Positions 8,611-17,213 of a stretch of 64,000 bases of DNA are shown piece after piece. The notes under the pieces were generated by a model. It was not told the DNA's origin. It made no database searches and worked only from the letters and a program-made list of their open reading frames with translations. Both the position numbers and the translations under genes were made by a program. This stretch comes from Sphingomonadales bacterium (GTDB lineage Bacteria; Pseudomonadota; Alphaproteobacteria; Sphingomonadales; Sphingomonadaceae). Each line of letters begins with the position of its first letter. Position 1 is the first letter of the stretch. Where the stretch lies: positions 38,771 through 102,770 of the forward strand of contig JACXVD010000001.1 of assembly GCA_014763545.1 (NCBI GenBank). The letters run 5' to 3'.

Positions 8611-9864
8611 TTGCGCAAATTCCTGGCCTTGGCGTTGCTGGCAACCACCGCAGCGTGTGGATCGCAACTCGCGCCTGACGCGCCGACGCAGGACCAGGCA
8701 CCGACCACGCCGCCGACAAGCGCAAGCGATAATCTGGCGGACACGATGGCGTCGCATGACGGCACGACCCTCGGCGATGCCGAACTGGCGATTCCCGATC
8801 CCGAAGCGCGCCCGGTGATGCAGGCGCAGGTGGTGCTCGACCGGCTCGGTTTCGGGCCCGGCGTGATCGACGGCGAAATGGGCATGAGCACGCAGAATGC
8901 ATTGCGCGGGTTCCAGCAGGCGCGCGGACTGCCGGTGACCGGCAAGCTTGATGACGCCACGAAGCAGGCGCTGGGCATGATGGACGGGGGCGCGATGGAC
9001 GGGATCGAGGCGACCCGCATCGTCCGCATCCCGGCCGACTGGGCCTCGCTCACCTTCGAGAAGACGCCCGAAGGCGCCGCCGCCCAGGCGAAGATGGATC
9101 GGCTCGGCTATCAGTCGCTGGACGAGCGGCTTGCCGAACGCTTCCACACCACGATCGACGTACTCGACAAGCTGAATCCGGGCGGGCGACCGGCGGGTGC
9201 GAAGGCGAACCAGTCGGTCCCCGCAGATTTCGCGACCCCGGCAGCTGCATCACCTACGCCTACGCCCACGCCAACGTCGACCCCGACTTCGACGCCGAGC
9301 GAAAGCGCGTCAGCTGCGGTGAGCAAGTTCAAACCCGGCCAACTTGTACGCGTGCCCAATATCGGCGCCGATCGCATCGCTCCCGGCGCGGTAGACGACC
9401 CCGACTGGCAGCAGACCTTGCAGATGCTGGGGGTCGGCACCGAGCAGCCCGATGTCGCGCGCATCGTGGTCAGCAAGTCGAAGGACACGCTCAGCGCCTA
9501 TGACGAAGGCGGCAAGCTGGTGGCGCTGTTCACCGTGAGTTCGGGCAGTTCGCACGATCCGTTGCCGCTCGGTAACTGGAAGATCGCCGGCGTCGCGCAC
9601 AATCCGCCATTCGCCTTCGATCCCGAGCTGATGTGGGATGTGCCCGATACTGCGGAGAAGCAGCAATTGCCGCCGGGGCCGAACGGACCGGTAGGCGTGG
9701 TGTGGATCGACCTGTCCAAGGATCACTACGGCATCCACGGCACGCCCGAACCGCAGACCATCGGGCGCGCGCAAAGCCATGGCTGCGTGAGGCTGACCAA
9801 CTGGGATGCGGCGCGGCTCGCGCAGATGGTTTCGACCGGCACCAAAGTGGTGTTCGAAAAATGA
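8611..9864 (+). CDS. L,D-transpeptidase lipoprotein with peptidoglycan-binding domain
   Basis: A 417-residue envelope protein. TTG 8611 follows GAGGAGAG and gives a lipoprotein signal ending TTAAC (lipobox cysteine at 16). Residues about 70-125 form a PG_binding_1 domain (VLDRLGFGPGVIDGEMG). A Pro/Thr/Ser linker near residues 210-235 leads to a YkuD domain whose catalytic segment is HGTPEPQTIGRAQSHGCVRL, with the nucleophile Cys392. The family makes 3-3 peptide cross-links or anchors proteins to the wall. It overlaps the next peptidase gene by ATGA, so the two probably act together on peptidoglycan. Confidence 0.93.
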   Translation: MRKFLALALLATTAACGSQLAPDAPTQDQAPTTPPTSASDNLADTMASHDGTTLGDAELAIPDPEARPVMQAQVVLDRLGFGPGVIDGEMGMSTQNALRGFQQARGLPVTGKLDDATKQALGMMDGGAMDGIEATRIVRIPADWASLTFEKTPEGAAAQAKMDRLGYQSLDERLAERFHTTIDVLDKLNPGGRPAGAKANQSVPADFATPAAASPTPTPTPTSTPTSTPSESASAAVSKFKPGQLVRVPNIGADRIAPGAVDDPDWQQTLQMLGVGTEQPDVARIVVSKSKDTLSAYDEGGKLVALFTVSSGSSHDPLPLGNWKIAGVAHNPPFAFDPELMWDVPDTAEKQQLPPGPNGPVGVVWIDLSKDHYGIHGTPEPQTIGRAQSHGCVRLTNWDAARLAQMVSTGTKVVFEK

Positions 9865-10535
9865 GCGGCGGCGGGCGAGGGCTGGCACTGGCCGACCGCG
9901 CGGCGACGATCATCGTCACCGCCGGTCTGACCTCGCTCGTCTGGTTGCTGGTGGGCTTCGGCCCGCCCACGACCTCGTCAACCGCGCCGAACCCGGAAAT
10001 ATCAGAGCCTGCGGCGCCGAAGGTCGAACCGGATGCATCGCAAAATGAACGCCTGCCCGGATTGGTCCCTGCGGCTCCAGCAAGCCCGAATGTGTCGGGC
10101 CTTGTCATCCCGGTTGCCGGCATAAAGCCTGGCGAGCTGACCGACAGCTTCACCGACGCGCGCAGTGGGGGTGAACGGGTGCACGAGGCGATCGACATCA
10201 TGGCCCCGGCAGGCACCCCGGTGATTGCCGCGACCGGTGGCACGATCGAAAAGATGTTCCTTTCGGAAGCGGGCGGGAACACGATCTACCTCCGCTTGCC
10301 CGGCGGCGGCACGATCCATTATTACGCGCACCTGCAGGCCTACGCACCGGGCCTGGCCGAAGGACAGGTGGTGAAGCAGGGGCAAGTCCTGGGCACGGTG
10401 GGCAGTTCGGGCAATGCTTCGCCCGAGGCGCCGCACCTCCATTTCGCGATCATGCAGACCAATCCGGACGCGCATTGGTATGACCCGGCGCGGGCGGTCG
10501 ATCCCTATCCCTTGCTGACAGCGGGCAGCCGCTGA
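9861..10535 (+). CDS. M23 (LytM) family metallopeptidase, membrane-anchored
   Basis: A 224-residue protein that starts at ATG 9861 within the stop of the transpeptidase gene. One TM helix (residues 14-36) is followed by a Pro-rich linker and a LytM domain: HEAIDIMAPAGTPVIAATGG carries the first His and Asp, and APHLHFAI the HxH pair. Such domains cut peptidoglycan cross-bridges or, when degenerate, activate amidases. The zinc ligands look intact, so it may be an active endopeptidase in the periplasm. Confidence 0.92.
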   Translation: MSGGGRGLALADRAATIIVTAGLTSLVWLLVGFGPPTTSSTAPNPEISEPAAPKVEPDASQNERLPGLVPAAPASPNVSGLVIPVAGIKPGELTDSFTDARSGGERVHEAIDIMAPAGTPVIAATGGTIEKMFLSEAGGNTIYLRLPGGGTIHYYAHLQAYAPGLAEGQVVKQGQVLGTVGSSGNASPEAPHLHFAIMQTNPDAHWYDPARAVDPYPLLTAGSR

Positions 10536-10540
10536 CCCGT

Positions 10541-10915
10541 TCAGTTGGCGCTGCCGATCCGGGTGCAGCGCTTTTCGGACAGGCTCCCGTCGACAGCCTG
10601 TTCGCGGATCGTGTTGCTGCCGGTCTTGGCGAACACCATGCCTTTCATCGGGCCGCTGGTGAACTGCACCGTCTTGCCGGTCAGCAAATAGGTGCCTTTG
10701 CCCGCGCCGTTCGCATAGCTTGAGCCGAAAATGATCGAGAAATCCGCCTCTGTCACCGGCACCACGGCCAGTCCGGCGGCATCGCCGGGCAGCGTGCAGG
10801 CGTAATTGCCGAGCGGCAAGGTCCCCAGCCGCCCGCCGGGAGTCGCCGTGGCCGCAGCAGCGGTTGTTGCAAGCAGCAGCATAAGGGCGAGGCGAGGCAG
10901 GCGAATGGCGGACAT
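10541..10915 (-). CDS. Unknown secreted protein
   Basis: A 124-residue protein with a signal peptide (MSAIRLPRLALMLLLATTAAAATA). The mature part has the pair of cysteines YACTLP and KRCTRI, beta-strand-like character and the segment GKTVQFTSGPMKG. No family recognised. It converges on the M23 peptidase gene five bases away. Starting at 10915 is preferred because upstream in-frame sequence runs into the efp promoter and reads as non-coding. Confidence 0.7.
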   Translation of the reverse strand: MSAIRLPRLALMLLLATTAAAATATPGGRLGTLPLGNYACTLPGDAAGLAVVPVTEADFSIIFGSSYANGAGKGTYLLTGKTVQFTSGPMKGMVFAKTGSNTIREQAVDGSLSEKRCTRIGSAN

Positions 10916-10955
10916 GGCCCGCTGATAGCAGCCTGTGCCAACATGCGCCACCGCC

Positions 10956-10984
10956 TTGCCCGCGCGCGTCACCTCGGCTAAGGG
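10956..10984 (+). promoter_or_regulatory. Putative efp promoter
   Basis: TTGCCC (10956-10961), 17-base spacer, TAAGGG (10979-10984) inside CTAAGGGC. The -10 octamer is identical to that before fba. Predicted 5' leader of about 50 bases before the efp ATG at 11043. Confidence 0.55.
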
Positions 10985-11042
10985 CCGCCGGTCCGGGGAG
11001 GCCGCAGGCGCTTTCCCGTCTTTCTCATCAAGGCATGCACAC

Positions 11043-11606
11043 ATGAAGATCAGCGGCGTCGATATCCGTCCCGGCAACATCCTGGAATATGAAGGCGGCA
11101 TCTGGAAGGTTGCCAAGATCCAGCACACCCAGCCCGGCAAGGGCGGCGCCTATATGCAGGTCGAAATGAAGAACCTGCAGGACGGTCGCAAGACCAACGT
11201 CCGCTTCCGCAGCGCCGACACGGTCGAACGCGTGCGGCTGGATACCAAGGATTTCCAGTTCCTTTACGAAGACGGCGACATGCTGGTGTTCATGGACCAG
11301 GAAACCTACGAGCAGATCAACCTGCCGAGCGATTTGCTGGGCGACGCGCGCCCGTTCCTGCAGGACGGGATGCAGGTGATGCTCGAACTGTGGGAAGAAA
11401 AGCCCATCAGCGTCGAACTGCCGCAGCAGGTCGAAGCGACGATCGTCGAGGCGGATGCAGTGGTGAAGGGCCAGACGGCCAGCTCCAGCTACAAGCCGGC
11501 GATCCTCGAAAACGGCGTGCGCATCATGGTGCCGCCGCATATCGAAAGCGGCACGCGCATCGTCGTCGACGTGTATGAACAGGCTTACGTGGGCAAGGCG
11601 GGATAA
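11043..11606 (+). CDS. efp: Translation elongation factor P
   Basis: Rescues ribosomes stalled at polyproline stretches. 187 residues with the three beta-barrel domains: KOW-like N-terminal domain ending in the loop [12 protein letters not shown], where Lys33 is the tip residue, the central OB domain ([15 protein letters not shown]) and the C-terminal OB domain ([14 protein letters not shown], then VMVPPHI). Neither an EarP nor an EpmA/EpmB gene lies in the window, so the modification type is unknown. Starting at ATG 11043 gives the standard MKISG-type N-terminus. Confidence 0.97.
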   Translation: MKISGVDIRPGNILEYEGGIWKVAKIQHTQPGKGGAYMQVEMKNLQDGRKTNVRFRSADTVERVRLDTKDFQFLYEDGDMLVFMDQETYEQINLPSDLLGDARPFLQDGMQVMLELWEEKPISVELPQQVEATIVEADAVVKGQTASSSYKPAILENGVRIMVPPHIESGTRIVVDVYEQAYVGKAG

Positions 11607-11608
11607 TC

Positions 11609-11959
11609 ATGTCCGACGCGGCTGACCGGTTTTCCGGACTGGATCTCGAAAACAGCTATCTGCTGAACGTGATCTATGACGACCGGTCGCTGACGCTGGA
11701 GATGGATTTCCGCCTCAATCCGCGCCACCCCGCATACGAAGAACCTGCTGCAGATGCGGAGGGATGTTTCCGCAACGGCTTCATCCGTTTCGCGCAGATC
11801 GACGATCTCCAGCTCGACAAGGCGAAGAATGCGGGCGAGGGCGAGCAGGATTTCAGCGAGATTTTCGAGGTAACGCGGCTCGGCGGGATGTTCGAAATGT
11901 CCTGTGGCTGGGGCGTAATCAAGGTGACCGCCCGATCGATCCAGGTCGGGCTGGACTGA
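11609..11959 (+). CDS. Unknown acidic cytoplasmic protein
   Basis: A 116-residue protein two bases after efp and 13 before the inositol-monophosphatase gene, so surely in the same operon. No signal or membrane segment. It has acidic patches and a beta-rich pattern (NVIYDDRSLTLEMDFRL, IRFAQIDDLQL). It is not recognised. The sandwich position suggests a conserved housekeeping context but gives no function. Confidence 0.75.
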   Translation: MSDAADRFSGLDLENSYLLNVIYDDRSLTLEMDFRLNPRHPAYEEPAADAEGCFRNGFIRFAQIDDLQLDKAKNAGEGEQDFSEIFEVTRLGGMFEMSCGWGVIKVTARSIQVGLD

Positions 11960-11972
11960 CGAGGTAATTCAA

Positions 11973-12794
11973 TTGGCTGCAATTTCCGGTCTTATTCGCG
12001 TGATGGAAAAGGCTGCCCGCAAGGCGGGTGGCCGGCTGCGCCGCGATTTCGGCGAAGTCGAACATTTGCAGGTGAGCCGCAAGGGCCCGTCGGATTTCGT
12101 ATCCAAGGCCGACCGCATCGCCGAACGCACGATTTACGACGAACTGCGCGCGGCGCGCCCCGACTGGGGTTTCCTGCTCGAAGAAGCAGGCGAGATCGAA
12201 GGCGACCCGACCAAGCCGCGCTGGATCGTCGATCCGCTCGACGGGACCAGCAACTTCCTGCACGGCATCCCGCATTTTGCAGTGTCGATCGCTGCGCAGG
12301 AGCCGCGCCTCGATGGCAAGGGCTGGGGCGATGTGGTCGCCGGGGTGGTCTATCAGCCGATCACGGACGAGACGTTCTGGGCAGAGAAGACCCGTGGCGC
12401 ATGGCTGCACGATGCGCGCCTGCGCGTGTCGGCGCGCAGCCGGCTCGACGATGCGCTGGTCGCGACCGGTATCCCGTTCCAGGGGGCGGGCGATCTGCCG
12501 CAATGGGTAAAGATCTATTCCGCCTTCGGGCCGCGCGTGGCGGGCATACGCCGGTTCGGCTCGGCCGCGCTCGACCTCGCCTGGGTGGCTGCGGGGCGGT
12601 ATGACGGGTTCTGGGAAACCGGCCTGAAACCGTGGGACACCGCGGCAGGTTGCCTGCTGGTGCGCGAGGCTGGCGGCTTCGTCACCGATTTCCGCGGCCG
12701 TTCGCAGCCGGTGTGCGACAGCGAAGTGCTGGCGGGCAACGACGCGCAGCATTCCAAGCTGCACAAGCTGCTGGTCGCCGCACTGAAGGATTGA
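11973..12794 (+). CDS. suhB: Inositol monophosphatase family protein
   Basis: A Mg-dependent phosphatase of 273 residues. Motif A WIVDPLDGTSNFLHG carries the metal-binding aspartates and motif B WETGLKPWDTAAGCLLVREAGG the other. The TTG start at 11973 is supported by GAGG at 11961. In many alphaproteobacteria this family member follows efp. It could serve as inositol-1-phosphatase or as the SuhB rRNA-transcription factor; sequence alone does not separate these. Confidence 0.9.
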   Translation: MAAISGLIRVMEKAARKAGGRLRRDFGEVEHLQVSRKGPSDFVSKADRIAERTIYDELRAARPDWGFLLEEAGEIEGDPTKPRWIVDPLDGTSNFLHGIPHFAVSIAAQEPRLDGKGWGDVVAGVVYQPITDETFWAEKTRGAWLHDARLRVSARSRLDDALVATGIPFQGAGDLPQWVKIYSAFGPRVAGIRRFGSAALDLAWVAAGRYDGFWETGLKPWDTAAGCLLVREAGGFVTDFRGRSQPVCDSEVLAGNDAQHSKLHKLLVAALKD

Positions 12795-12808
12795 TTTGCG
12801 TATCGCGC

Positions 12809-12837
12809 TTGATGGCGCGAGCGGCGGCGTCTAGGGG
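12809..12837 (+). promoter_or_regulatory. Promoter of tRNA-Leu
   Basis: TTGATG (12809-12814), 17-base spacer, TAGGGG (12832-12837) inside CTAGGGGC, ending 14 bases before the first base of the tRNA. The position in front of a stable RNA and match to the tRNA-Glu promoter support it. Confidence 0.65.
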
Positions 12838-12851
12838 CGTCGCCACGAAGT

Positions 12852-12935
12852 GCCCCTGTGGCGGAATTGGTAGACGCGCTCGACTCAAAATCGAGTTTCT
12901 TTGAAGTGCCGGTTCGAGTCCGGCCAGGGGTACCA
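12852..12935 (+). tRNA. tRNA-Leu(CAA)
   Basis: Class II cloverleaf with acceptor stem GCCCCTG/CAGGGGT, D arm starting TGGCGGAATTGGTAGACGC, anticodon stem CTCGA/TCGAG with loop CTCAAAA (anticodon CAA at 12886-12888), a short variable arm, T arm GGTTCGAGTCC, and an encoded 3' CCA (12933-12935). Confidence 0.97.
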
Positions 12936-13010
12936 AGCACTTCGCGCCAACACTCTGTTTTGCGCATGCTTCCTTGCGGATTGCCGCAAGCCGTGGTGTA
13001 AGCTCGCGCA

Positions 13011-14810
13011 ATGCCGGGCGTCCCCTCCTATCATGCGATGGCCGCGATGGTGGTTACCTTCGCGATGTTCGTCGCCTTCGCGCGCGCGCGCCTGTCGGCG
13101 GAAATCATCTCCCTACTGACCATCGCGGTGATTGCCGTCGGGCTGTATTTCTTCCCTCTTCCGGGCAGCCAGCCGACCGATGGGCTGCAGCTCGCCTTCT
13201 CGGGCTTCGGTCATTACGCGCTGATTACGATCTGTTCGCTGATGATCATGGGGCGCGGACTGGTGGTGACCGGCGCGCTCGATCCCGCGGCGCGGGTGCT
13301 TGAACAAGTGTGGAAGATCAACCACCAGGTCGGCATGCTGGTCTCGCTGCTGCTGGCATTTACCCTGTCGATGTTCATCAACGACACGCCGGTGCTGGTG
13401 CTGTTGCTGCCCATTTTCGTGCAGCTGGCGGCGCGCGGGGCGATGCCGGCTTCGAAAACGCTGATGCCGCTCAACGCTGCGGTGCTGATCGGCGGCATGG
13501 CGACCACCATCGGGACATCGACCAATCTGCTGGTGGTGTCGATCGCGCGCGATCTCGGCATGCCGCAGATGAACGTGTTTCACTTCACCCATATCGTGGT
13601 GATCGCCGCGCTCGTCGCGCTGCCTTACCTGTGGCTGGTGATGCCGCGCCTGCTGGGCGACAACACGGTGACCGACGCAGCCGAGCAGCGCCGCTTCCAG
13701 ACGCGCCTGCGGCTCGGCCCCGACAGCATGCTGACCGGCAAGGACCTGTCGAGCGTCCTGCCGAAACTGCCGAAGGATATCGAGTTCCTCGACAAGCCCA
13801 ACCGCCCCCTGCTGGCCGAGGACCGCTTGCGGATTTCCGGCACGCATGAGGCGCTGGAAGAGGCGGTGCGCACGCTGAAGGGCGAGATTGCCCCGTCATG
13901 GGTGGTCGAAGGGATCCGCCGCCGGGCGAGCAGTGAAGACCACGATGTGCTGGTGGTCGAAATGGCGGTGACGGCGGATTCGCGCCTCATCAACCGCACC
14001 CTGCCGACATCGGGCATTGCCGACCTTTATGGCGTTGCCGTGCTCGGCATCCATCGCCCGCGCACTTTCCTGGCGGAAAAGGACCAGTTCAGCGAAGGCG
14101 GCGATTTGCGCATCGCGGAAGGCGATGTGCTGCTGGTGATGGGGCTGGACCACGAATTGAACAATTTTGCCCGCACCGACAGCCTGCTGCTGCTCGATGG
14201 GGCGCGTGAATTGCCGCGTCGGTCGAAGGCGCTGCTGTCGTTGGGCATCATGGTGGGTTCGGTCGGGCTGGCCTCGATCGGCTTCCTGCCCATCGCGATT
14301 TCCGCGCTGGCGGGTGCGATCCTGATGTTCGTGACCGGCTGCGTGAAGTTCGACCGCGTGGGCAAGGCGCTGTCCGCCAAGGTGATCGTGCTGGTAGCTG
14401 CTTCCATCGCCGTCGGGCGGATCATCCTCGAATCGGGCGCGGCGGAATGGATCGGGATGGTCATGTCCGCCTTCCTGCAATTCATGCCGCCCGCGATGAT
14501 CCTGGCGGCGATCATGCTGTTCGTCACGGTGCTGACCAATTTTGCCTCGAACGCGACTGCGGCGACGGTGGGGACGCCGATTGCCTTCAATATCGCCAAC
14601 CATCTCGGGCTGCCGTCCGAACCGCTGATCCTGGCGGTGCTGTTCGGCTGCAACCTGTGTTACGCAACGCCGATTGCCTATCAGACCAACATGCTGATCA
14701 TGGCCGAGGGTAGCTATCAGTTCCGCGACTATATCCGCACGGGTGTGCCACTGGTGCTGCTGATGGTGACGACATTGTCGATCCTGCTGGTGACTACTTA
14801 CGGGATGTAG
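13011..14810 (+). CDS. SLC13-type transporter with two TrkA-C (RCK_C) domains
   Basis: A 599-residue inner-membrane protein. N-terminal TM segments include FINDTPVLVLLLP and the conserved GGMATTIGTSTNLLVVSIA, typical of the divalent-anion:Na+ symporter/CitMHS fold. Residues about 225-395 are soluble and contain two RCK_C-type regulatory domains (TGKDLSSVLP, then RLINRTLPTSGIADLYGVAVLGIHR), and the C-terminal half again has TM segments with NFASNATAATVGTPIAFNIA. The likely substrate is a dicarboxylate or sulfate; this is not resolved. Confidence 0.88.
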   Translation: MPGVPSYHAMAAMVVTFAMFVAFARARLSAEIISLLTIAVIAVGLYFFPLPGSQPTDGLQLAFSGFGHYALITICSLMIMGRGLVVTGALDPAARVLEQVWKINHQVGMLVSLLLAFTLSMFINDTPVLVLLLPIFVQLAARGAMPASKTLMPLNAAVLIGGMATTIGTSTNLLVVSIARDLGMPQMNVFHFTHIVVIAALVALPYLWLVMPRLLGDNTVTDAAEQRRFQTRLRLGPDSMLTGKDLSSVLPKLPKDIEFLDKPNRPLLAEDRLRISGTHEALEEAVRTLKGEIAPSWVVEGIRRRASSEDHDVLVVEMAVTADSRLINRTLPTSGIADLYGVAVLGIHRPRTFLAEKDQFSEGGDLRIAEGDVLLVMGLDHELNNFARTDSLLLLDGARELPRRSKALLSLGIMVGSVGLASIGFLPIAISALAGAILMFVTGCVKFDRVGKALSAKVIVLVAASIAVGRIILESGAAEWIGMVMSAFLQFMPPAMILAAIMLFVTVLTNFASNATAATVGTPIAFNIANHLGLPSEPLILAVLFGCNLCYATPIAYQTNMLIMAEGSYQFRDYIRTGVPLVLLMVTTLSILLVTTYGM

Positions 14811-14854
14811 CGGGCAGGGCTTTTCATCCTCGCCGCGCCGGTTACAACCGTCAC

Positions 14855-16183
14855 ATGACCAGCAAACCCATCCTTCTCGCCGCGTTGGGCCTCCTTGGCG
14901 CCACGCTTGTTCCCGCAGTCGCGCAGGCGGACGATTTGCGCAGTTCGGTCGCGGCCGACATGCCCGACATGATGGCGCTCTATCGCGACCTGCACGAGCA
15001 CCCGGAGCTGAGCTTCCAGGAAGTGAATACGGCGAAAAAGCTTGCCGCGCGCGCTCGCGAACTGGGGTTCGAGGTAACGGAGAACGTCGGCAAGACGGGT
15101 GTCGTGGCGGTCATGAAGAATGGCCCCGGCCCGGTGCTGATGATCCGCGCGGACATGGATGGCCTGCCGGTGGTCGAGCAGACCGGTCTTGCCTTCGCCT
15201 CGAAAGAGAAGGCGATCCCCGCTTCGGGGGTCGAAACCGGCGTGATGCACGCCTGCGGCCACGATACGCATATGACGGCGTGGGTCGCCACGGCGGAACA
15301 GATGGCTGCCCGCCGGGCGGACTGGAGCGGAACGCTGGTTATGATCCTCCAGCCCGCCGAGGAAATCGGCGAAGGCGCGCTGGCGATGATCGACGATGGG
15401 CTGTTCACCCGCTTTCCCAAGCCTGATTATGTCATCGGCTTCCATGACGCGGCCCAGTTCCCGGCGGGGACCATTGGCTATTCGACGGGTTATGCGCTGG
15501 CCAATGTCGATAGCGTCGACATCGTGGTCCATGGCGTTGGCGGACACGGTGCCTATCCGCATACCACCAAGGACCCGATCGTGCTGGCCGCGTCGATCGT
15601 GATGAAGCTACAAACGCTGGTCAGCCGCGAAACGAACCCGCTGGACCCTGCGGTCGTGACAGTGGGCAGCTTCCACGCCGGATCGAAGCACAATATCATT
15701 TCCGACGAAGCGCATTTGCAGCTCACTGTGCGCAGTTACACCGATGAGGAGCGCAAGCTGCTGCTTGACGGTATCGCCCGCATCGCGCGCGGCGAGGCGA
15801 TCGCGGCCGGAATGCCGGACGATCGCATGCCCGAAGTGACGGTGCAGGCGAATTACACGCCTTCGACCTACAACACGCCCGAATTCTCCGAAGATGTGAT
15901 GGGCAAGCTGCGCACGCGGTTCGGCGCGGATCGGGTGAAGAAGGTCCCGTCGGTCATGGGCGGTGAGGATTTCGGGCAATTCTATCGCGCCGACCCGGAT
16001 CATATCCAGTCGTTGATCTTCTGGGTTGGCGGGGTGCCGATGGATCAGTGGGAAAAGGCGCAAAAGGGCGAAGTCACATTGCCCTCGCTCCACAGCCCCT
16101 ATTGGGCGCCCGACGCGGAAAAGGTGATCTCCACCGCCACCGAGGCGATGACAGCCGCAGCGCTTGCCATCCTGACGAAATAG
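14855..16183 (+). CDS. Secreted M20-family amidohydrolase
   Basis: A 442-residue peptidase of the M20D/IAA-amino-acid hydrolase group with a signal peptide (residues 1-26, cleavage after AQA). Metal ligands are in HACGHDTHMTAW, the catalytic Glu pair in LQPAEEIGEG, and later MGGEDFGQFY. The lid/dimerisation domain starts near VHGVGGHGAYPHTTKDPI. Such enzymes remove acyl groups from N-acyl amino acids or dipeptides, here in the periplasm. Confidence 0.92.
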   Translation: MTSKPILLAALGLLGATLVPAVAQADDLRSSVAADMPDMMALYRDLHEHPELSFQEVNTAKKLAARARELGFEVTENVGKTGVVAVMKNGPGPVLMIRADMDGLPVVEQTGLAFASKEKAIPASGVETGVMHACGHDTHMTAWVATAEQMAARRADWSGTLVMILQPAEEIGEGALAMIDDGLFTRFPKPDYVIGFHDAAQFPAGTIGYSTGYALANVDSVDIVVHGVGGHGAYPHTTKDPIVLAASIVMKLQTLVSRETNPLDPAVVTVGSFHAGSKHNIISDEAHLQLTVRSYTDEERKLLLDGIARIARGEAIAAGMPDDRMPEVTVQANYTPSTYNTPEFSEDVMGKLRTRFGADRVKKVPSVMGGEDFGQFYRADPDHIQSLIFWVGGVPMDQWEKAQKGEVTLPSLHSPYWAPDAEKVISTATEAMTAAALAILTK

Positions 16184-16190
16184 CGAGGCG

Positions 16191-16206
16191 GGGCGGATGC
16201 CCCGTC
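16191..16206. terminator. Short hairpin between convergent genes
   Basis: CGGGGC and GCCCCG pair around a GGAT loop between the M20 gene and the convergent minus-strand gene. There is no U run on either side, so weak evidence for termination. Confidence 0.3.
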
Positions 16207-16753
16207 AGTCGCCCAGATCTTCCGAGGTTCCGCCGGCTCGCTGCCGTGCGGCAGCGGTCAGCTTGGCAATCTGCTGCTCCCGCTCGTCGGGCGATTGGCC
16301 ATAGCGGCCCTGACGGATGCGTTTCAGCAAGTCCTTGCGCTGTTCGGGAGAGAGCTTGGTCAGCGTCTCTTCCGGCACACCGAATTCCTGGTTGAAAGAT
16401 GACGGGACTGCCGGCGGTGGCAAAGGCGCACCCATGTCGGCATCGATGCCTGATGCCTCGATTGCAGAGCCGGTGCGGTCCATCGGTGCGCCGAAATCCG
16501 ACTGACTGTCCTGAAAATCCGCGCTCGAGCTGTAGCTGCTGGGTGGTTGCTTGCTGCGTGTCTCCAGCTTGGCTTCGCCCAGGTGATCGTTGCTCGGCGC
16601 GACCTGCGCGACCTGCGCCTGCAGTTCCTGGCGCTTTCCGCCGTCTGCGAACAGGGCGAGCAGCGCCGTCGCCGCGACCGTCACCACCGCGAAGTGGCGA
16701 TAGATCTTGGTATCGGGTTTCTGGTTCTTCTTGCGGATTGTGGTTGCGGCCAT
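16205..16753 (-). CDS. Unknown single-TM protein with acidic/Ser-rich linker
   Basis: A 182-residue protein. A basic N-terminus (MAATTIRKKNQKPDTKIYRH) precedes one TM helix at about residues 22-38, then a low-complexity linker and a charged C-terminal helical segment (TKLSPEQRKDLLKRIRQGRYGQSPDEREQQIAKL). Topology suggests a periplasmic C-terminus. No homologous family recognised. Confidence 0.7.
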   Translation of the reverse strand: MAATTIRKKNQKPDTKIYRHFAVVTVAATALLALFADGGKRQELQAQVAQVAPSNDHLGEAKLETRSKQPPSSYSSSADFQDSQSDFGAPMDRTGSAIEASGIDADMGAPLPPPAVPSSFNQEFGVPEETLTKLSPEQRKDLLKRIRQGRYGQSPDEREQQIAKLTAAARQRAGGTSEDLGD

Positions 16754-16809
16754 GCGTCTGGCCCTAGCATGCGAAGGTTAACGCTCCGCCCCGCGCTCTG
16801 GTTATCGAA

Positions 16810-16849
16810 AAATTGACGACCGCCGGGAAAGGGGGCTCCCGGCGGTCGT
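16810..16849 (-). terminator. Intrinsic terminator of the 56-residue protein gene
   Basis: A perfect 13-bp inverted repeat (16816-16828 with 16837-16849, loop of 8) reads on the minus strand as hairpin followed by CAATTTTT. The strong stem plus U run makes it a good rho-independent terminator, 34 bases after the small gene. Confidence 0.8.
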
Positions 16850-16882
16850 ATTCTCCTCCCCAGGAGAATCTGTGCGTATGCG

Positions 16883-17053
16883 TCAGCAATAGGTTCCGAG
16901 GCGGTGATGCAGCGCGTTGATGCGCGCAAGTTCCTCGCGGTCTTCGGTGACACGGGCATGGCTGGTGAGCGCAGCGCGCAGGAGCTTGAAATCCGCGGTC
17001 GAGAACAGGGCTCGCGCGCGGGCCGGTTCCTTGGGCTGGGTGGGGGTTTCCAT
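16883..17053 (-). CDS. Small unknown protein, 56 residues
   Basis: Starts at ATG 17053 (METPTQPKE...) with AAAGG upstream on the minus strand and ends with GTYC. The core ADFKLLRAALTSHARVTEDREELARINALHHRLGTY reads as two helices with charged/hydrophobic spacing. The start codon, ribosome site and strong terminator all argue that it is real. No function can be given. It is divergent from the XRE regulator, so they may share control. Confidence 0.7.
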   Translation of the reverse strand: METPTQPKEPARARALFSTADFKLLRAALTSHARVTEDREELARINALHHRLGTYC

Positions 17054-17123
17054 GGTGAGCCTTTCGATGTGAGTGCGTCCTGAGATGCTGGATACGTCCG
17101 AATGGCACAAAATTTCAGAAAAA

Positions 17124-17175
17124 ATTACACACTAACTTGTCTATCAGAGCGTTATGATGCAGTTCGATGTGTAAT
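17124..17175. promoter_or_regulatory. AT-rich inverted repeat, candidate operator
   Basis: ATTACACA (17124-17131) and TGTGTAAT (17168-17175) are perfect inverted copies, centres 44 bases apart, in the AT-rich gap between the small gene and the XRE regulator. Family members often bind their own promoter region, so this is a candidate binding site by inference. Confidence 0.35.
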
Positions 17176-17213
17176 GATGTAAAAATATTGACAGGCAGAA
17201 TTGCGAGGCGACC

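Noticed and set aside
9240..9300. Pro/Thr codon repetition (ACG CC-rich) in the L,D-transpeptidase gene
   Set aside because: It encodes an expected flexible linker between the two domains, not a regulatory repeat.
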